Part shown: piece after piece, positions 21,483 through 30,156 of the stretch | Numbering within the stretch: position 1 is the stretch's first letter | Layout of the letters: the number at the start of each line of letters is the position of its first letter | Virus record (IMG/VR): IMGVR_UViG_3300045789_000777 | Coordinates: 1-45,276 of that record | DNA: 45,276 nucleotides | Origin: a virus | Reading direction: 5' to 3' (one strand) | The notes under the pieces: model-generated | What the model was told of the DNA's origin: nothing | Seen by the model: the letters and a program-made list of their open reading frames with translations, nothing else | Databases searched by the model: none | Translations under genes and position numbers: made by a program

Positions 21483-21585
21483 TTACACCAACTCACTAAT
21501 TGAAGTTATATCACTCTGTGACCTTGATTGGGTCACGTTAGATAACTGGATCCGTGATCAGAAATCAAAGCTGTCTACCGAGTGA
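21298..21585 (+). CDS. Rz1-like outer-membrane spanin lipoprotein
   Basis: A 95-residue lipoprotein, MKKPFLGVLLISLLILVGC, with lipobox LVGC and acylated Cys19, then SSIPPNVRTVTVTKTVYVFPP, a Pro- and Thr-rich mature start typical of Rz1. It begins within the Rz-like gene in another frame and extends past it, a partly nested spanin pair. The longer frame from TTG 21283 is unlikely. Confidence 0.8.
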   Translation: MKKPFLGVLLISLLILVGCSSIPPNVRTVTVTKTVYVFPPAELISKCLVPEYSSQTNQELSNYTNSLIEVISLCDLDWVTLDNWIRDQKSKLSTE

Positions 21586-21599
21586 TCGGAGGCAAAAAT

Positions 21600-21860
21600 A
21601 TGATTAACAAAACTATGACGACGCCAATTATGGATAAAACTGTTCAAACTGGGAGCTATATTGCTTCTATTTCGACTGCGATAGGCGGTTTCTTATCGTT
21701 AAGTAATATTGCGCTATTGCTCGGTATTGCATCAACAATAGCCCTCTTTATTGTTCAATACCGCCGAACTCAGTCATCAGAGATACGCGATCTTGAATAT
21801 CATAAAGCTAGAATGGCTGCGTTAAAAGTCACATCTAAATCAGGGTGTAGTGATGAGTAA
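21600..21860 (+). CDS. Holin-like membrane protein
   Basis: An 86-residue protein starting MINKTMTTPIMDKTVQTGSY, 7 bases after GGAGG. It has two hydrophobic stretches (about 21-40, ASISTAIGGFLSLSNIALLL, continuing to 55) and a basic, charged C-terminus (YRRTQSSEIRDLEYHKARM). Size, topology and place beside endolysin and spanins fit a small class of phage holins (HP1-like). It could instead be an antiholin. No other holin is apparent in the lysis block. Confidence 0.65.
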   Translation: MINKTMTTPIMDKTVQTGSYIASISTAIGGFLSLSNIALLLGIASTIALFIVQYRRTQSSEIRDLEYHKARMAALKVTSKSGCSDE

Positions 21861-22032
21861 AATAGATGCCTTAATCGATGCGTTGAAAGCCCAAACGGAA
21901 GCTCTTAATCAGCAAACAACGGCTATTAGCCAATTGGTTAATAGTAATCTAGATATTATGGACCAACTTATGGCTGCTGATTCTGAACAAGCAGCAACCC
22001 CAAACTATTTAGATCAACCAGATGAACTATGA
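21853..22032 (+). CDS. Small coiled-coil protein, 59 aa
   Basis: MSKIDALIDALKAQTEALNQ continues as a heptad-like helix through residue 45. ATG 21853 overlaps the holin stop, and its own stop overlaps the HNH gene start (ATGA). It may be a lysis accessory or an HNH/terminase cofactor; nothing in the sequence decides. Confidence 0.6.
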   Translation: MSKIDALIDALKAQTEALNQQTTAISQLVNSNLDIMDQLMAADSEQAATPNYLDQPDEL

Positions 22033-22361
22033 GTAAAGACATTAGCTGGCGTGATGACAAACGTAAGACGGCAGAGCGTGGATATGGTGGCAAATGGCAG
22101 AAGGCCAGAGAAACATTTTTAAAACGTAATCCACTTTGTTGCTTCTGTGAGCAAGAAAACAAAATTGTAGCCGCATCAGTAGTTGACCACATTAAACCGC
22201 ATCAAGGCAATCAAGCCCTGTTTTGGGATACCGATAACTGGCAACCCCTTTGTAAACCTTGTCATGATAGCACTAAGAAAATAATGGAGAACCGAGGCGT
22301 TAGGCTGGGCGCTGATGAAAACGGCAAACCAACAGATCCTAATCATCATTGGAATAAATAA
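22029..22361 (+). CDS. HNH endonuclease of the packaging module
   Basis: A 110-residue nuclease. CCFCEQENKIVAASVVDHIKPHQG carries the first zinc Cys pair and the VDHIKP HNH strand; WQPLCKPCHDSTKK provides the second Cys pair and final His. Such HNH proteins lie next to terminase genes in HK97-like phages, where they are needed for specific cos cleavage (as HK97 gp74). It overlaps the upstream gene and is 11 bases before the small terminase. Confidence 0.9.
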   Translation: MSKDISWRDDKRKTAERGYGGKWQKARETFLKRNPLCCFCEQENKIVAASVVDHIKPHQGNQALFWDTDNWQPLCKPCHDSTKKIMENRGVRLGADENGKPTDPNHHWNK

Positions 22362-22372
22362 GCGAGGTTAAA

Positions 22373-22885
22373 GTGGCGGCTGGCAGAAAAGCTACACCCA
22401 CCGCGCTCAAGCTAGTCACTGGTAACCCGGGCAAACGTGCACTTAATAAAAAAGAGCCCAAATTAGCGCCTGGTGTTCCTAGAATGCCATCTCATTTAAG
22501 CCCACGCGCAAAAGCAGCTTGGAAAAAGCTGACCAAACTACTTAAAGATATGGGCGTTCTTACCTTAGCCGATGGTATGGCACTTGAGCGTTTATGTGAT
22601 GTCTACGCCGAAATTCTTGAATTAAGAGATGAAATCAAGAAAAACGGCAGAACATATCAAAGCGTAAAAATCATTGGTGAAAACGTCGATGAAGAAACTA
22701 AAGAGTTTACCCAAGTCGAGCAAATGTTAATGAAAGCGAATCCTGCAGTACAAATGCTAGCAGATGCCGATCGGCGCTTTAAAGGCTATCTCGTTGAATT
22801 TGGATTAACCCCTTCCGCAAGAAGCAAAGTACAGGTAACTGATGGTAGTAAGGAAAAAGAAGAAATCGACGAGTTCTTCGGATAA
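22373..22885 (+). CDS. Terminase small subunit, P27 type
   Basis: A 170-residue protein beginning (GTG start) MAAGRKATPTALKLVTGNPG, the signature opening of P27-family small terminases, then LSPRAKAAWKKLTKLLKDMGVLTLADGMALERLCDVYAE. It recognises the packaging site and recruits the large subunit. GAGG precedes the GTG. Its 3' end overlaps the large-subunit gene by 44 bases. Confidence 0.9.
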   Translation: MAAGRKATPTALKLVTGNPGKRALNKKEPKLAPGVPRMPSHLSPRAKAAWKKLTKLLKDMGVLTLADGMALERLCDVYAEILELRDEIKKNGRTYQSVKIIGENVDEETKEFTQVEQMLMKANPAVQMLADADRRFKGYLVEFGLTPSARSKVQVTDGSKEKEEIDEFFG

Positions 22886-24587
22886 ACATCAAGACCATGT
22901 TACACGCTGGGCAAAGGAAGTGGTATCGGGTGAGTTTTTAGCGGGACCAGACATTCGTAACGCCTGCAAACGGCACCTAAAAGATTTAGAAACAGGCCAC
23001 GAACGTGGCCTTTATTTTGACTTAGAAGCAGCAAATCGCGCGATATCATTCTTTCCCAAAGTATTACGATTAAGTGGCGGTGATCACGAAGGTAAACCGT
23101 TTCAACTGCTCGACTGGCAAGCCTTTATCGTTGGATCGCTGTTTGGGTGGAAAGCTGATGATCACACTCGTCGTTTTCGTATGTGTTATGTCGAAAGCGG
23201 CAAAGGCTCCGGTAAATCACCGCTTGCAGCAGGTGTTGGATTATATGGGTTAGTCGCTGATAACGAAGCCTCGGCGGAGGTTTATGCCGCTGCGACCAAG
23301 AAAGACCAAGCTATGATTTTGTTTCGCGATGCGGTTTCAATGGTCAATCAATCGCCTCAATTAAGTTCAAGACTTAAAAAATCAGGTACTGGCCAAAGCG
23401 TTTGGAACCTAGCGTATATCGCTAAAAACTCATTCTTTAGACCGATTAGTTCAGATAACGGTCAGTCCGGTCCGCGGCCACACATGGCGCTGATTGATGA
23501 AGTTCACGAACATAAAAACAATAACGTTGTAGAAATGATGCGAGCCGGTACTAAAGGCCGCAAGCAAGCGCTGATCTTCATGATCACCAACTCAGGCCAT
23601 GACCGTACCAGCGTTTGTTACTCATACCATGAATACGGTAAATCAATTTGTACCGGTACCAAAGAAGATGATTCCTTCTTCGCTTTTATCTGCTCGTTAG
23701 ATGAAGGCGACGACCCCATTAATGATGAGAGCTGTTGGCCTAAGGCTAACCCATCACTTGGGCATACATTCAATCATAAATACTTGAGAGAGCAGGTTAC
23801 CCAAGCTAAAGGCATGCCAGCCAAAGAAAGTATTGTTCGCCGGCTTAACTTTTGTCAGTGGGTTGATTCTGCGTCACCTTGGCTATCGTCAGATACATGG
23901 ACAGACTGCGAAGATGACATCGATATTAACGAGCTCATCGGTGAAGAGTGTTACGGCGGCTTAGATTTATCGGGTACCAGGGATTTAACCGCACTAGGGC
24001 TTTACTTTCCACGGGTTAAAACCTTGCTAGTAGAGTTTTGGACACCAAAAGATACGCTTCTAGACCGCGAACGTACCGACAACGTGCCGTATTCATTATG
24101 GGAAAAACAAGGTTTTATCCATGCGCCACCAGGTCATGCAGTAGATTACAGCTTTGTTGCTGAGCGAATAGCCGATTTATCCGCACAGTTCGACATTAAA
24201 TGCATTGGTTTCGACCAATACCGCATTAATTACCTCGAGCCTGTATTGGTTGAAGCAAACGTCTATATCCCACTGGTTAAACACGGGCAAGGTTACTACA
24301 AAGCATCTGAATCAAACCTGTGGATGCCGCGGTCAATCGAACTATTTGAAAAGCTGATCACCGATAAAGAAATCAAAATAAAAATCAATCCTTGTCTTAG
24401 GTGGAATGCAGCAAGCGCAGTGCTTGAAGCGGATGCCAAAGACAATCGAATATTCACCAAGAAAAAATCAACCGGTCGCATCGATGGTGTGGTTGCCGCT
24501 GCAATGGCAGTGGGAACCGCTTTAGAGTCTGAAGGCATTGATGACGATGAAGATTGGTTAGAAGCAATACGGGACCCAATTTACTAA
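22842..24587 (+). CDS. Terminase large subunit
   Basis: A 581-residue packaging motor. Walker A is VESGKGSGKS (117-126) and Walker B HMALIDEVHEH (ALIDE 216-220). The C-terminal nuclease begins YGGLDLSGTRDLTALG (first acidic residue) and ends near GRIDGVVAAAMAVG with the last catalytic Asp. It belongs to the Terminase_1 group that pairs with P27 small subunits. It cuts and translocates phage DNA through the portal encoded downstream. Confidence 0.95.
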   Translation: MVVRKKKKSTSSSDKHQDHVTRWAKEVVSGEFLAGPDIRNACKRHLKDLETGHERGLYFDLEAANRAISFFPKVLRLSGGDHEGKPFQLLDWQAFIVGSLFGWKADDHTRRFRMCYVESGKGSGKSPLAAGVGLYGLVADNEASAEVYAAATKKDQAMILFRDAVSMVNQSPQLSSRLKKSGTGQSVWNLAYIAKNSFFRPISSDNGQSGPRPHMALIDEVHEHKNNNVVEMMRAGTKGRKQALIFMITNSGHDRTSVCYSYHEYGKSICTGTKEDDSFFAFICSLDEGDDPINDESCWPKANPSLGHTFNHKYLREQVTQAKGMPAKESIVRRLNFCQWVDSASPWLSSDTWTDCEDDIDINELIGEECYGGLDLSGTRDLTALGLYFPRVKTLLVEFWTPKDTLLDRERTDNVPYSLWEKQGFIHAPPGHAVDYSFVAERIADLSAQFDIKCIGFDQYRINYLEPVLVEANVYIPLVKHGQGYYKASESNLWMPRSIELFEKLITDKEIKIKINPCLRWNAASAVLEADAKDNRIFTKKKSTGRIDGVVAAAMAVGTALESEGIDDDEDWLEAIRDPIY

Positions 24588-24748
24588 TGACCTTACCACT
24601 CACACTATTCATTTTATTAGCGCTTTCTGGTTCATTACTGGCCGTTGCTGGCGCTTACATATTATTTGGCCTTGGTTGGTCGTTAGTGGTGGCCTCGGTA
24701 TTTTCATTTGCTGGCGCTTCATTTTTACGTAAAGGAATGACAGCGTGA
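24587..24748 (+). CDS. Small two-helix membrane protein between terminase and portal
   Basis: A 53-residue, almost wholly hydrophobic protein starting MTLPLTLFILLALSGSLLAV, with a second helix (residues 24-44) and a basic end LRKGMTA. The ATG shares a base with the terminase stop, and its stop overlaps the portal GTG, so it is coupled on both sides. Short membrane proteins occur in this place in related HK97-like genomes. Function unknown. Confidence 0.65.
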   Translation: MTLPLTLFILLALSGSLLAVAGAYILFGLGWSLVVASVFSFAGASFLRKGMTA

Positions 24749-26055
24749 AACCATCAAATTCACTAACAAGTATTATAGCCAAAGCCGCGAACCAGCCATT
24801 TGCATCAATAGACGGCTTTATGGGAACAACACTGCGCCTAACCGATGGTGATTTTTGGTCGCAGTTAATGGCCACATCAAAAAGCGGTAAAACAGTTAAT
24901 GTTAATACCGCAATGCAGCTTGCTGCTGTGTGGGCATGCGTTAGACGTATATCAGAAACCGTTGCCATGTTGCCGCTCGGTTTGTACGAACGCCAAAAAG
25001 ACGGTGGACGGATCCAAGTCCAAAGCAGCTTATCTAATGTACTAAGCCATCGCCCTAATGCCGACATGACATCAATGCAGTTTTGGGAAGCGGTTTTAGC
25101 ATCGCTGCTATTGAAAGGTAATGCCTTTATCGAAATACATCGTTCAGGTAGCGACATTATTGCGCTCGATTTCTTAATGCCGAACAGAATGGATGTTGAT
25201 TTAGCCGATAACGGCAGTTTGATCTACTGGTATACGCCCCGCAAAGGTAGAAAACGACAAATTTTTAAGCAAAATATGATGCACATTCCAGCATTCTCGC
25301 TAGATGGCTTAATGGGTTTATCCACTATTTCATACGGGGCCAATGTATTTGGTGGTGCAATGTCTGCTGAAGATGTTAGCGCTAATACCTTTAAAAATGG
25401 CATGACCAAGACAGTCGCATTCTCTGTAGACCGAATTCTAAAAAAAGAACAGCGTGACGAATTTCGTGAATATGTCAAAACCATCACTGGTGCCATGAAC
25501 GCGGGAAAATCTCCCATATTGGAACAAGGAGTAAAGCCTGAACTCATTGGAATAAACCCTATTGATGCTCAATTACTTGAATCACGAAATCATAGCGTGG
25601 AAGAAATCTGCCGCTGGTTTTTAGTTGATCCATCACTGATTGGCGTTGGGGGTAAAGACAGTAACTGGGGCACAGGCTTAGAACAAAAGATGATCGGCTT
25701 TGTCACCCTGACACTATCGTCGTGGATACGTCGCATAGAGCAATCAATTTACATCAACTTGCTCACCCCAGCACAGCGCCAAAACCAATACGCCCAATAC
25801 AATCTTGAAGCATTGCTTCGTGGTGATAGCGGATCGCGTGCTGAGTTCTACAGCAAAATGACACAAAACGGCATATACACCCGTGATGATTGTCGTGTTA
25901 AAGAAAACTTACCGCGTCGTGGTGGTAATGCCGATGTGCTAACCGTTCAAACAAACTTATCACCAATCGATCAGCTAGGTAGCCAATCAGAATCAGACAA
26001 AGCGCAATCTGCGTTAATGAACTGGCTTAACCAAGACAAAGACAAGCAGGAGTAA
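24745..26055 (+). CDS. Portal protein, HK97 family
   Basis: A 436-residue portal (GTG start). It has diagnostic stretches VNVNTAMQLAAVWACVRRISETVAMLPLGLY, MTSMQFWEAVLASLLLKGNAFIEI, and near the C-terminus LESRNHSVEEICRWFLVDPSLIG. It forms the dodecameric vertex through which terminase pumps DNA. It is followed 3 bases later by the maturation protease. Confidence 0.95.
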   Translation: MKPSNSLTSIIAKAANQPFASIDGFMGTTLRLTDGDFWSQLMATSKSGKTVNVNTAMQLAAVWACVRRISETVAMLPLGLYERQKDGGRIQVQSSLSNVLSHRPNADMTSMQFWEAVLASLLLKGNAFIEIHRSGSDIIALDFLMPNRMDVDLADNGSLIYWYTPRKGRKRQIFKQNMMHIPAFSLDGLMGLSTISYGANVFGGAMSAEDVSANTFKNGMTKTVAFSVDRILKKEQRDEFREYVKTITGAMNAGKSPILEQGVKPELIGINPIDAQLLESRNHSVEEICRWFLVDPSLIGVGGKDSNWGTGLEQKMIGFVTLTLSSWIRRIEQSIYINLLTPAQRQNQYAQYNLEALLRGDSGSRAEFYSKMTQNGIYTRDDCRVKENLPRRGGNADVLTVQTNLSPIDQLGSQSESDKAQSALMNWLNQDKDKQE

Positions 26056-26058
26056 ACC

Positions 26059-26913
26059 ATGCCATTTCCAAAAAGTTTTACGCAGAGCGGAGTGCGCTGC
26101 GATATATCTCCGCGAGCGCAAGAACTGTGGAACCCAGCTATTCAAGCCGCTGTTGAAAACACTGAATCGACTATTACTGTTTACGGCATCATTGGCGAAG
26201 ACTGGTACAGCGATGGTGTCACGTTAAAACGTATAGATGCCGCATTGCGCAGTATTGGCAACGATAACGATGTCACGGTTTATATCAACTCACCTGGCGG
26301 CGATATGTTCGAAGGTATTGCTATTTACAATCGCTTTCTTGAGCACAAAGGCAAAGTCACTACCAAAGTGCTCGGTCTGGCGGCTTCTGCTGCATCCGTT
26401 ATTTATATGGCCGGAGCCGATGATGCGCGTTTTATTGCCAGTTCTGCTTTCCTGATGATCCACAACTGTTGGGTGTACACAGTAGGTAATCGCCATGCAC
26501 TAAGAAACGTGGCAGATGATATGGAAGAGTTTGACGCTGCCATGGTTGATTTATATGTAGAAGGTAGCGACCAAAGTGAAAAAGCCATTACCAAAATGAT
26601 GGATGAAGAAACCTTTATTCGTGGCAAAAAAGCCGTCGAGTTAGGTTTTGCATCAGGCACGTTATCTGCCGATGAAATTGGTGAGTCTACCGACAACGCT
26701 AATGCCAACTCACTTCGTAAAGTGGATGCGGCCATGGCCAAAGCAGGCGTTCCGCGCACTGAGCGACGTCAACTATTACAAGATTTAAAGTCCAGCACGC
26801 CGAGCGCTGTTGGCGGCATCAAGCCAGGTGCTGATGTGTCCGATACGCAAAACGCTGTCGCCCCTGATCTAAGCGCGTTAATTAACGCGTCAAAAACTAT
26901 CTTAATTAACTAA
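26059..26913 (+). CDS. Head maturation protease, ClpP-like
   Basis: A 284-residue protein of the S14 ClpP fold. The oxyanion loop is VYINSPGGDMFEGIAIYN, the nucleophile S110 is in GLAASAASVIYMAG, and H135 is in FLMIHNCW, with an Asp further on. The C-terminal 80 residues are polar and may act in assembly. In HK97-like phages it trims the capsid delta domain during head assembly, and the capsid gene follows directly. Confidence 0.93.
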   Translation: MPFPKSFTQSGVRCDISPRAQELWNPAIQAAVENTESTITVYGIIGEDWYSDGVTLKRIDAALRSIGNDNDVTVYINSPGGDMFEGIAIYNRFLEHKGKVTTKVLGLAASAASVIYMAGADDARFIASSAFLMIHNCWVYTVGNRHALRNVADDMEEFDAAMVDLYVEGSDQSEKAITKMMDEETFIRGKKAVELGFASGTLSADEIGESTDNANANSLRKVDAAMAKAGVPRTERRQLLQDLKSSTPSAVGGIKPGADVSDTQNAVAPDLSALINASKTILIN

Positions 26914-26925
26914 TTGGAGGCGACA

Positions 26926-28116
26926 ATGCCAAACCCAAATTTTGAAAAGCAAGTTGAAGAGCTAGGCACTAATCTGACCAAGATTGGCGATCAAATTAAA
27001 TCAGCAGCAGAAGAAACCAACAAGCAGATCAAGGCTTCAGGTGAAATGCATGCTGAAACCCGCGACAAAGTTGATAAGCTTTTATTAGAGCAAGGTGCTT
27101 TGCAATCTCGTTTGCAAGAAGCAGAACAAAAACTATTAAAAGGTCCTGAAAGTCGTGAAGAAGAGCACGAAATGTCAATTGGCGAGCGGGTAGCTAACGA
27201 CAAAGAAATGGAAGGTGTTAATAGCTCATTCCGTGGTAGTCGTCGTGTTGGTATGCCACGTTCTGCTATTACCTCTGCAGGTGGTTCAGGTGGCGCATTA
27301 GTTCGACCAGATCGTATGGCTGGTATTGTGGCTGGCCCAGAGCGCCGCTTAACTATTCGTGACTTAATTGCACCTGGTGAAACAGAAAGTAACAGCGTTG
27401 AATATGTCAAAGAAACAGGCTTTACCAACAATGCTGCCCCTGTCCCAGAAAACACCGGTAAACCCTATTCAGACATCACTTTCGGTTTAGTCAACAATGC
27501 TGTTCGCACTATTGCGCATATGTTTAAAGGCAGTCGTCAAATATTAGACGATGCAAAACAATTACAGAGCTTTATCAACGCTCGTGCAAAATACGGGTTA
27601 ATGCTTAAAGAAGAGTTACAACTACTTTATGGCAATAACACCGGTGCAAACTTACACGGCATTATCCCGCAGGCTAGTACTTACGTTAAGCCAACTGGTG
27701 CAAACGTCGATACCGAGCAGCATATTGACCGTATTCGCCTTGCATTATTGCAAGCTGCATTAGCTGAGTATGCGGCAGACGGTATTGTGCTCAACCCAAT
27801 TGATTGGGCTGTTATTGAAATGCTTAAAGACAGTAATAAAAATTACTTAATCGGCAAGCCACAAGGCCAAACCTCACCAACGCTTTGGAACCGTCCAGTG
27901 GTTGAAACCCAGTCTATTGTTCAAAACGAGTTCTTAGTTGGGGCATTCCAAATGGGTGCACAAATTTATGACCGTATGGATATTGAAGTCTTAATCTCAA
28001 CCGAGAACGACAAAGACTTTGAAAACAACATGGTCAGTATTCGTGCAGAAGAGCGATTAGCGTTAGCGGTATATCGTCCAGAAGCATTTGTAACGGGTGA
28101 CTTTACCTTCGTGTAA
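26926..28116 (+). CDS. Major capsid protein, HK97 fold
   Basis: A 396-residue protein, MPNPNFEKQVEELGTNLTKI. Residues 1-110 are a coiled-coil scaffold (delta) domain. The mature part begins in the Gly-rich region around SAGGSGGALVRPDRM and contains typical blocks LTIRDLIAPGETESNSVEYV, IAHMFKGSRQILDD and GIVLNPIDWAVIE. Start at ATG 26926 behind GGAGG; the longer TTG start at 26914 lies on the ribosome site. The protease upstream presumably removes the N-terminal domain. Confidence 0.95.
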   Translation: MPNPNFEKQVEELGTNLTKIGDQIKSAAEETNKQIKASGEMHAETRDKVDKLLLEQGALQSRLQEAEQKLLKGPESREEEHEMSIGERVANDKEMEGVNSSFRGSRRVGMPRSAITSAGGSGGALVRPDRMAGIVAGPERRLTIRDLIAPGETESNSVEYVKETGFTNNAAPVPENTGKPYSDITFGLVNNAVRTIAHMFKGSRQILDDAKQLQSFINARAKYGLMLKEELQLLYGNNTGANLHGIIPQASTYVKPTGANVDTEQHIDRIRLALLQAALAEYAADGIVLNPIDWAVIEMLKDSNKNYLIGKPQGQTSPTLWNRPVVETQSIVQNEFLVGAFQMGAQIYDRMDIEVLISTENDKDFENNMVSIRAEERLALAVYRPEAFVTGDFTFV

Positions 28117-28135
28117 GCGAATATGCTCAAAACAA

Positions 28136-28158
28136 TCAAATCACTTAACTGATAAGTA
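28136..28158 (+). repeat. Dispersed repeat motif, copy 3
   Basis: Identical over 23 bases to 7663-7685. It lies between the capsid stop and the following terminator. Confidence 0.7.
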
Positions 28159-28166
28159 AATCAATT

Positions 28167-28198
28167 AAAGGCTGACAATGTTCAGCCTTTATTGTTTT
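28167..28198 (+). terminator. Terminator after the capsid gene
   Basis: AAAGGCTGA, loop CAATGT, TCAGCCTTT, then ATTG and a T tract: a perfect 9-bp stem in the middle of the late operon. Confidence 0.8.
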
Positions 28199-28214
28199 TT
28201 ATAGGAGAACTCCC

Positions 28215-28619
28215 ATGGCTATTGTTATGGCTATTGCACTTAAATCGTTTTATTTCGTAAAAGAAGTGAAAACAAAACAATCAAAACCATTTGAGGTTGA
28301 ACAGCACAACTTCAATGAACTAAAAGCGCTTGGAATGGTAGATCATGCCCCAGACGATGAAGCTGCTTTAAAGGCTAAGGCTGACGAAGAGTCTGCGTTA
28401 AAGGCTAAAGCTGATGAAGAAGCAGCATTAAAGGCTAAGGCTGACGAAGAGTCTGCGTTAAAGGCTAAAGCTGATGAAGAAGCAGCATTAAAGGCTAATG
28501 CTGACGAAGAGGCTGCGTTAAAGGCTAAGGCTGATGAAGAAGCAGCATTAAAGGCTAAGGCTGATGAAGAAGCAGCATTAAAGGCTAAAGCTGATACCAG
28601 CAAAAAGACTAGAGCATAA
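28215..28619 (+). CDS. Capsid-adjacent protein with eight 10-residue repeats
   Basis: A 134-residue protein. Residues 1-46 are a small domain (ALKSFYFVKEVKTKQSKPFEVEQ) of a type often encoded just after phage capsid genes. Residues 47-126 are eight copies of DEEAALKAKA with minor changes, predicted as one continuous charged alpha-helix, and a basic end follows (DTSKKTRA). AGGAG precedes ATG 28215. It may be a head decoration, head-tail joining or scaffold-like factor. Copy number of the repeat is likely to vary among relatives. Confidence 0.7.
   Translation: MAIVMAIALKSFYFVKEVKTKQSKPFEVEQHNFNELKALGMVDHAPDDEAALKAKADEESALKAKADEEAALKAKADEESALKAKADEEAALKANADEEAALKAKADEEAALKAKADEEAALKAKADTSKKTRA
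28353..28592 (+). repeat. 30-bp tandem repeat, eight units
   Basis: Eight in-frame 30-base units. Two sub-types alternate at first (GACGAAGAGTCTGCGTTAAAG and GATGAAGAAGCAGCATTAAAG forms, trimmed), making a 60-base higher-order repeat. This indicates growth by slippage or unequal exchange. Confidence 0.9.
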
Positions 28620-28642
28620 AAAATAGTGAGTAGGAGTCATCA

Positions 28643-28939
28643 GTGGACCTAATAACATTAATCCAAGCAAAGCCGTACCTCGATGTCATTCATGATGAAG
28701 ATGATGACAAGCTACAACTTTTGCTCGATGCCGCTGAAGATGAAGCCTGCCAATTCTTGGGAAGGGAATCCCTGTCTATTTTGGTTGTTGAAGCAACGGG
28801 CAAGCTGCCACCCAGCGTGACAATGGGAGTGATGATATTGCTACAAGCAAACTATCAAGCTGCTCCTGATGATGTGCCAAAACTGCGTCTTGCTGCAGAA
28901 ATAAAATTAACGCCATATCGAATAGGTTGGGGTATTTAA
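28643..28939 (+). CDS. Head-tail connector, gp6-like
   Basis: A 98-residue protein (GTG start behind AGGAG): MDLITLIQAKPYLDVIHDED, then DKLQLLLDAAEDEACQFLG, the layout of HK97 gp6-type adaptors (short helices, DDxxLxxLLxAAxxxxxxFLG). It forms the ring beneath the portal. Its stop overlaps the start of the next connector gene. Confidence 0.85.
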   Translation: MDLITLIQAKPYLDVIHDEDDDKLQLLLDAAEDEACQFLGRESLSILVVEATGKLPPSVTMGVMILLQANYQAAPDDVPKLRLAAEIKLTPYRIGWGI

Positions 28940-29292
28940 TGTTATCTCACCGACTACGCCATCGCATTCATATACAGCAGCCTGAAAAAATACAAGATCT
29001 ACAATCAGGTGAAGAACTGGAAGGATGGCAAACGCTTTATATTGGCGTAAAGCCACTCAATAGCGTGCCAGCTGAAGTGTTAACTGGCACTGGTCGTGAA
29101 TTTATAGCTGCTGATGCCAAACAATCCGAAACCACTGCAAGAATTAACATCCGCTGGTTTCCAGTCGATATCCGCCTATTTTATCAGTGCCGGATATTGT
29201 GGGATGGCAGGGTGTATGACATCCATTCAATTGAAACCGATTTAACAGGGCGCCAAGAGTGGCGACTCCGTTGCAAAGATGGTGCGAACTAA
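28939..29292 (+). CDS. Head-closure protein, SPP1 gp16-like
   Basis: A 117-residue protein, MLSHRLRHRIHIQQPEKIQD, with GREFIAADAKQSETTARINIRW and CRILWDGRVYDIHSIETDLTGRQEWRLRC, the hallmark strands of phage head-tail joining (head-closure) proteins. The ATG shares a base with the preceding stop. It closes the DNA channel and docks the tail. Confidence 0.88.
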   Translation: MLSHRLRHRIHIQQPEKIQDLQSGEELEGWQTLYIGVKPLNSVPAEVLTGTGREFIAADAKQSETTARINIRWFPVDIRLFYQCRILWDGRVYDIHSIETDLTGRQEWRLRCKDGAN

Positions 29293-29302
29293 GGTTATTA
29301 AT

Positions 29303-29767
29303 ATGTCAGCATCGTTTGAGTTTAGTTTGCTTGGCGTAAAAGACGTCAAAGCAAAAATGAATAAGGTCAGCCAAACCGTTAATGATACTGGTACCCGCAC
29401 TGCATTACGCAAAGCGGCTGGCATAGTAAAAAAAGCGGCTCAACAAAACGTACTCGCAGTTGATGACCCCAAAACGGGTCGACGTATCCGTGATAACGTC
29501 ACCTTGCAGTTTGCCAGCAAACTTTATCGTCAAAAAGGGGTAATTATGTATCGTGTTGGTGTCGCCACTAATCGCGGCCGTATTCCTACTCCAAATACTG
29601 ACCAAGGTGCTAAAGGTAATACTCCGCACTGGCACTTAGTTGAACTCGGTACCGAACGAGCTGCTGCTCAACCATTTATGCGCCCCGCTCTAGCTAACAA
29701 TGTTAACCAAGTAACAGATAAGTTTATCAACGAGTTCAACAAAGAACTTGATAAGGCATTGTCATGA
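29303..29767 (+). CDS. Tail completion protein, HK97 gp10-like
   Basis: A 154-residue protein, MSASFEFSLLGVKDVKAKMN, with LRKAAGIVKKAAQQNV and the C-terminal HWHLVELGTERAAAQPFMRPAL, diagnostic of the HK97-gp10 family. Start at ATG 29303 behind AAGG; the frame also opens at 29279 inside the previous gene. It overlaps the next gene by ATGA. Confidence 0.9.
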   Translation: MSASFEFSLLGVKDVKAKMNKVSQTVNDTGTRTALRKAAGIVKKAAQQNVLAVDDPKTGRRIRDNVTLQFASKLYRQKGVIMYRVGVATNRGRIPTPNTDQGAKGNTPHWHLVELGTERAAAQPFMRPALANNVNQVTDKFINEFNKELDKALS

Positions 29768-30132
29768 GTCTAGTGCCCATATTTTCAGTTTGCGCCGCAA
29801 GTGTAGCTGTCACACGATTATTAGGTACAAATCCTACTCGGCTGTATCCATTTGGACAAGCGCCACAAAATGTGGTCAAACCTTATGCGGTTTGGCAAGT
29901 CATTGGCGGTAGTCCTGAAAACTACGTATCAGGAAGACCAGATACGGACACGTTCAGTTTGCAAGTCGATGTATATGCCGAGTCAGGTTCATCAGCATCA
30001 AATGTGGGTGACGCAATACGAACAGCCATTGAATTAGATGCTTACACGACAAACTTTAACGGTGATAGTCGAGACGAACAAACAGGCCATTATCGCCATA
30101 GTTTTGATGTGGACTGGATAGTTAGCCGTTAA
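29764..30132 (+). CDS. Tail terminator-like protein, DUF3168
   Basis: A 122-residue protein with RLYPFGQAPQNVVKPYAVWQVIGG and DTFSLQVDVYAESGSSASNVGDAIRTAI, typical of DUF3168 tail-completion/terminator proteins related to lambda gpU. It caps the tail tube at the head-proximal end. It is coupled to the upstream gene by ATGA and followed by a terminator. Confidence 0.88.
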   Translation: MSLVPIFSVCAASVAVTRLLGTNPTRLYPFGQAPQNVVKPYAVWQVIGGSPENYVSGRPDTDTFSLQVDVYAESGSSASNVGDAIRTAIELDAYTTNFNGDSRDEQTGHYRHSFDVDWIVSR

Positions 30133-30156
30133 TAAAATTAACTCTTTATTTACCCC

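Noticed and set aside
28343-28603. Leftward frame of Ala/Ser/Phe repeats
   Set aside because: Shadow of the DEEAALKAKA tandem repeat on the other strand.
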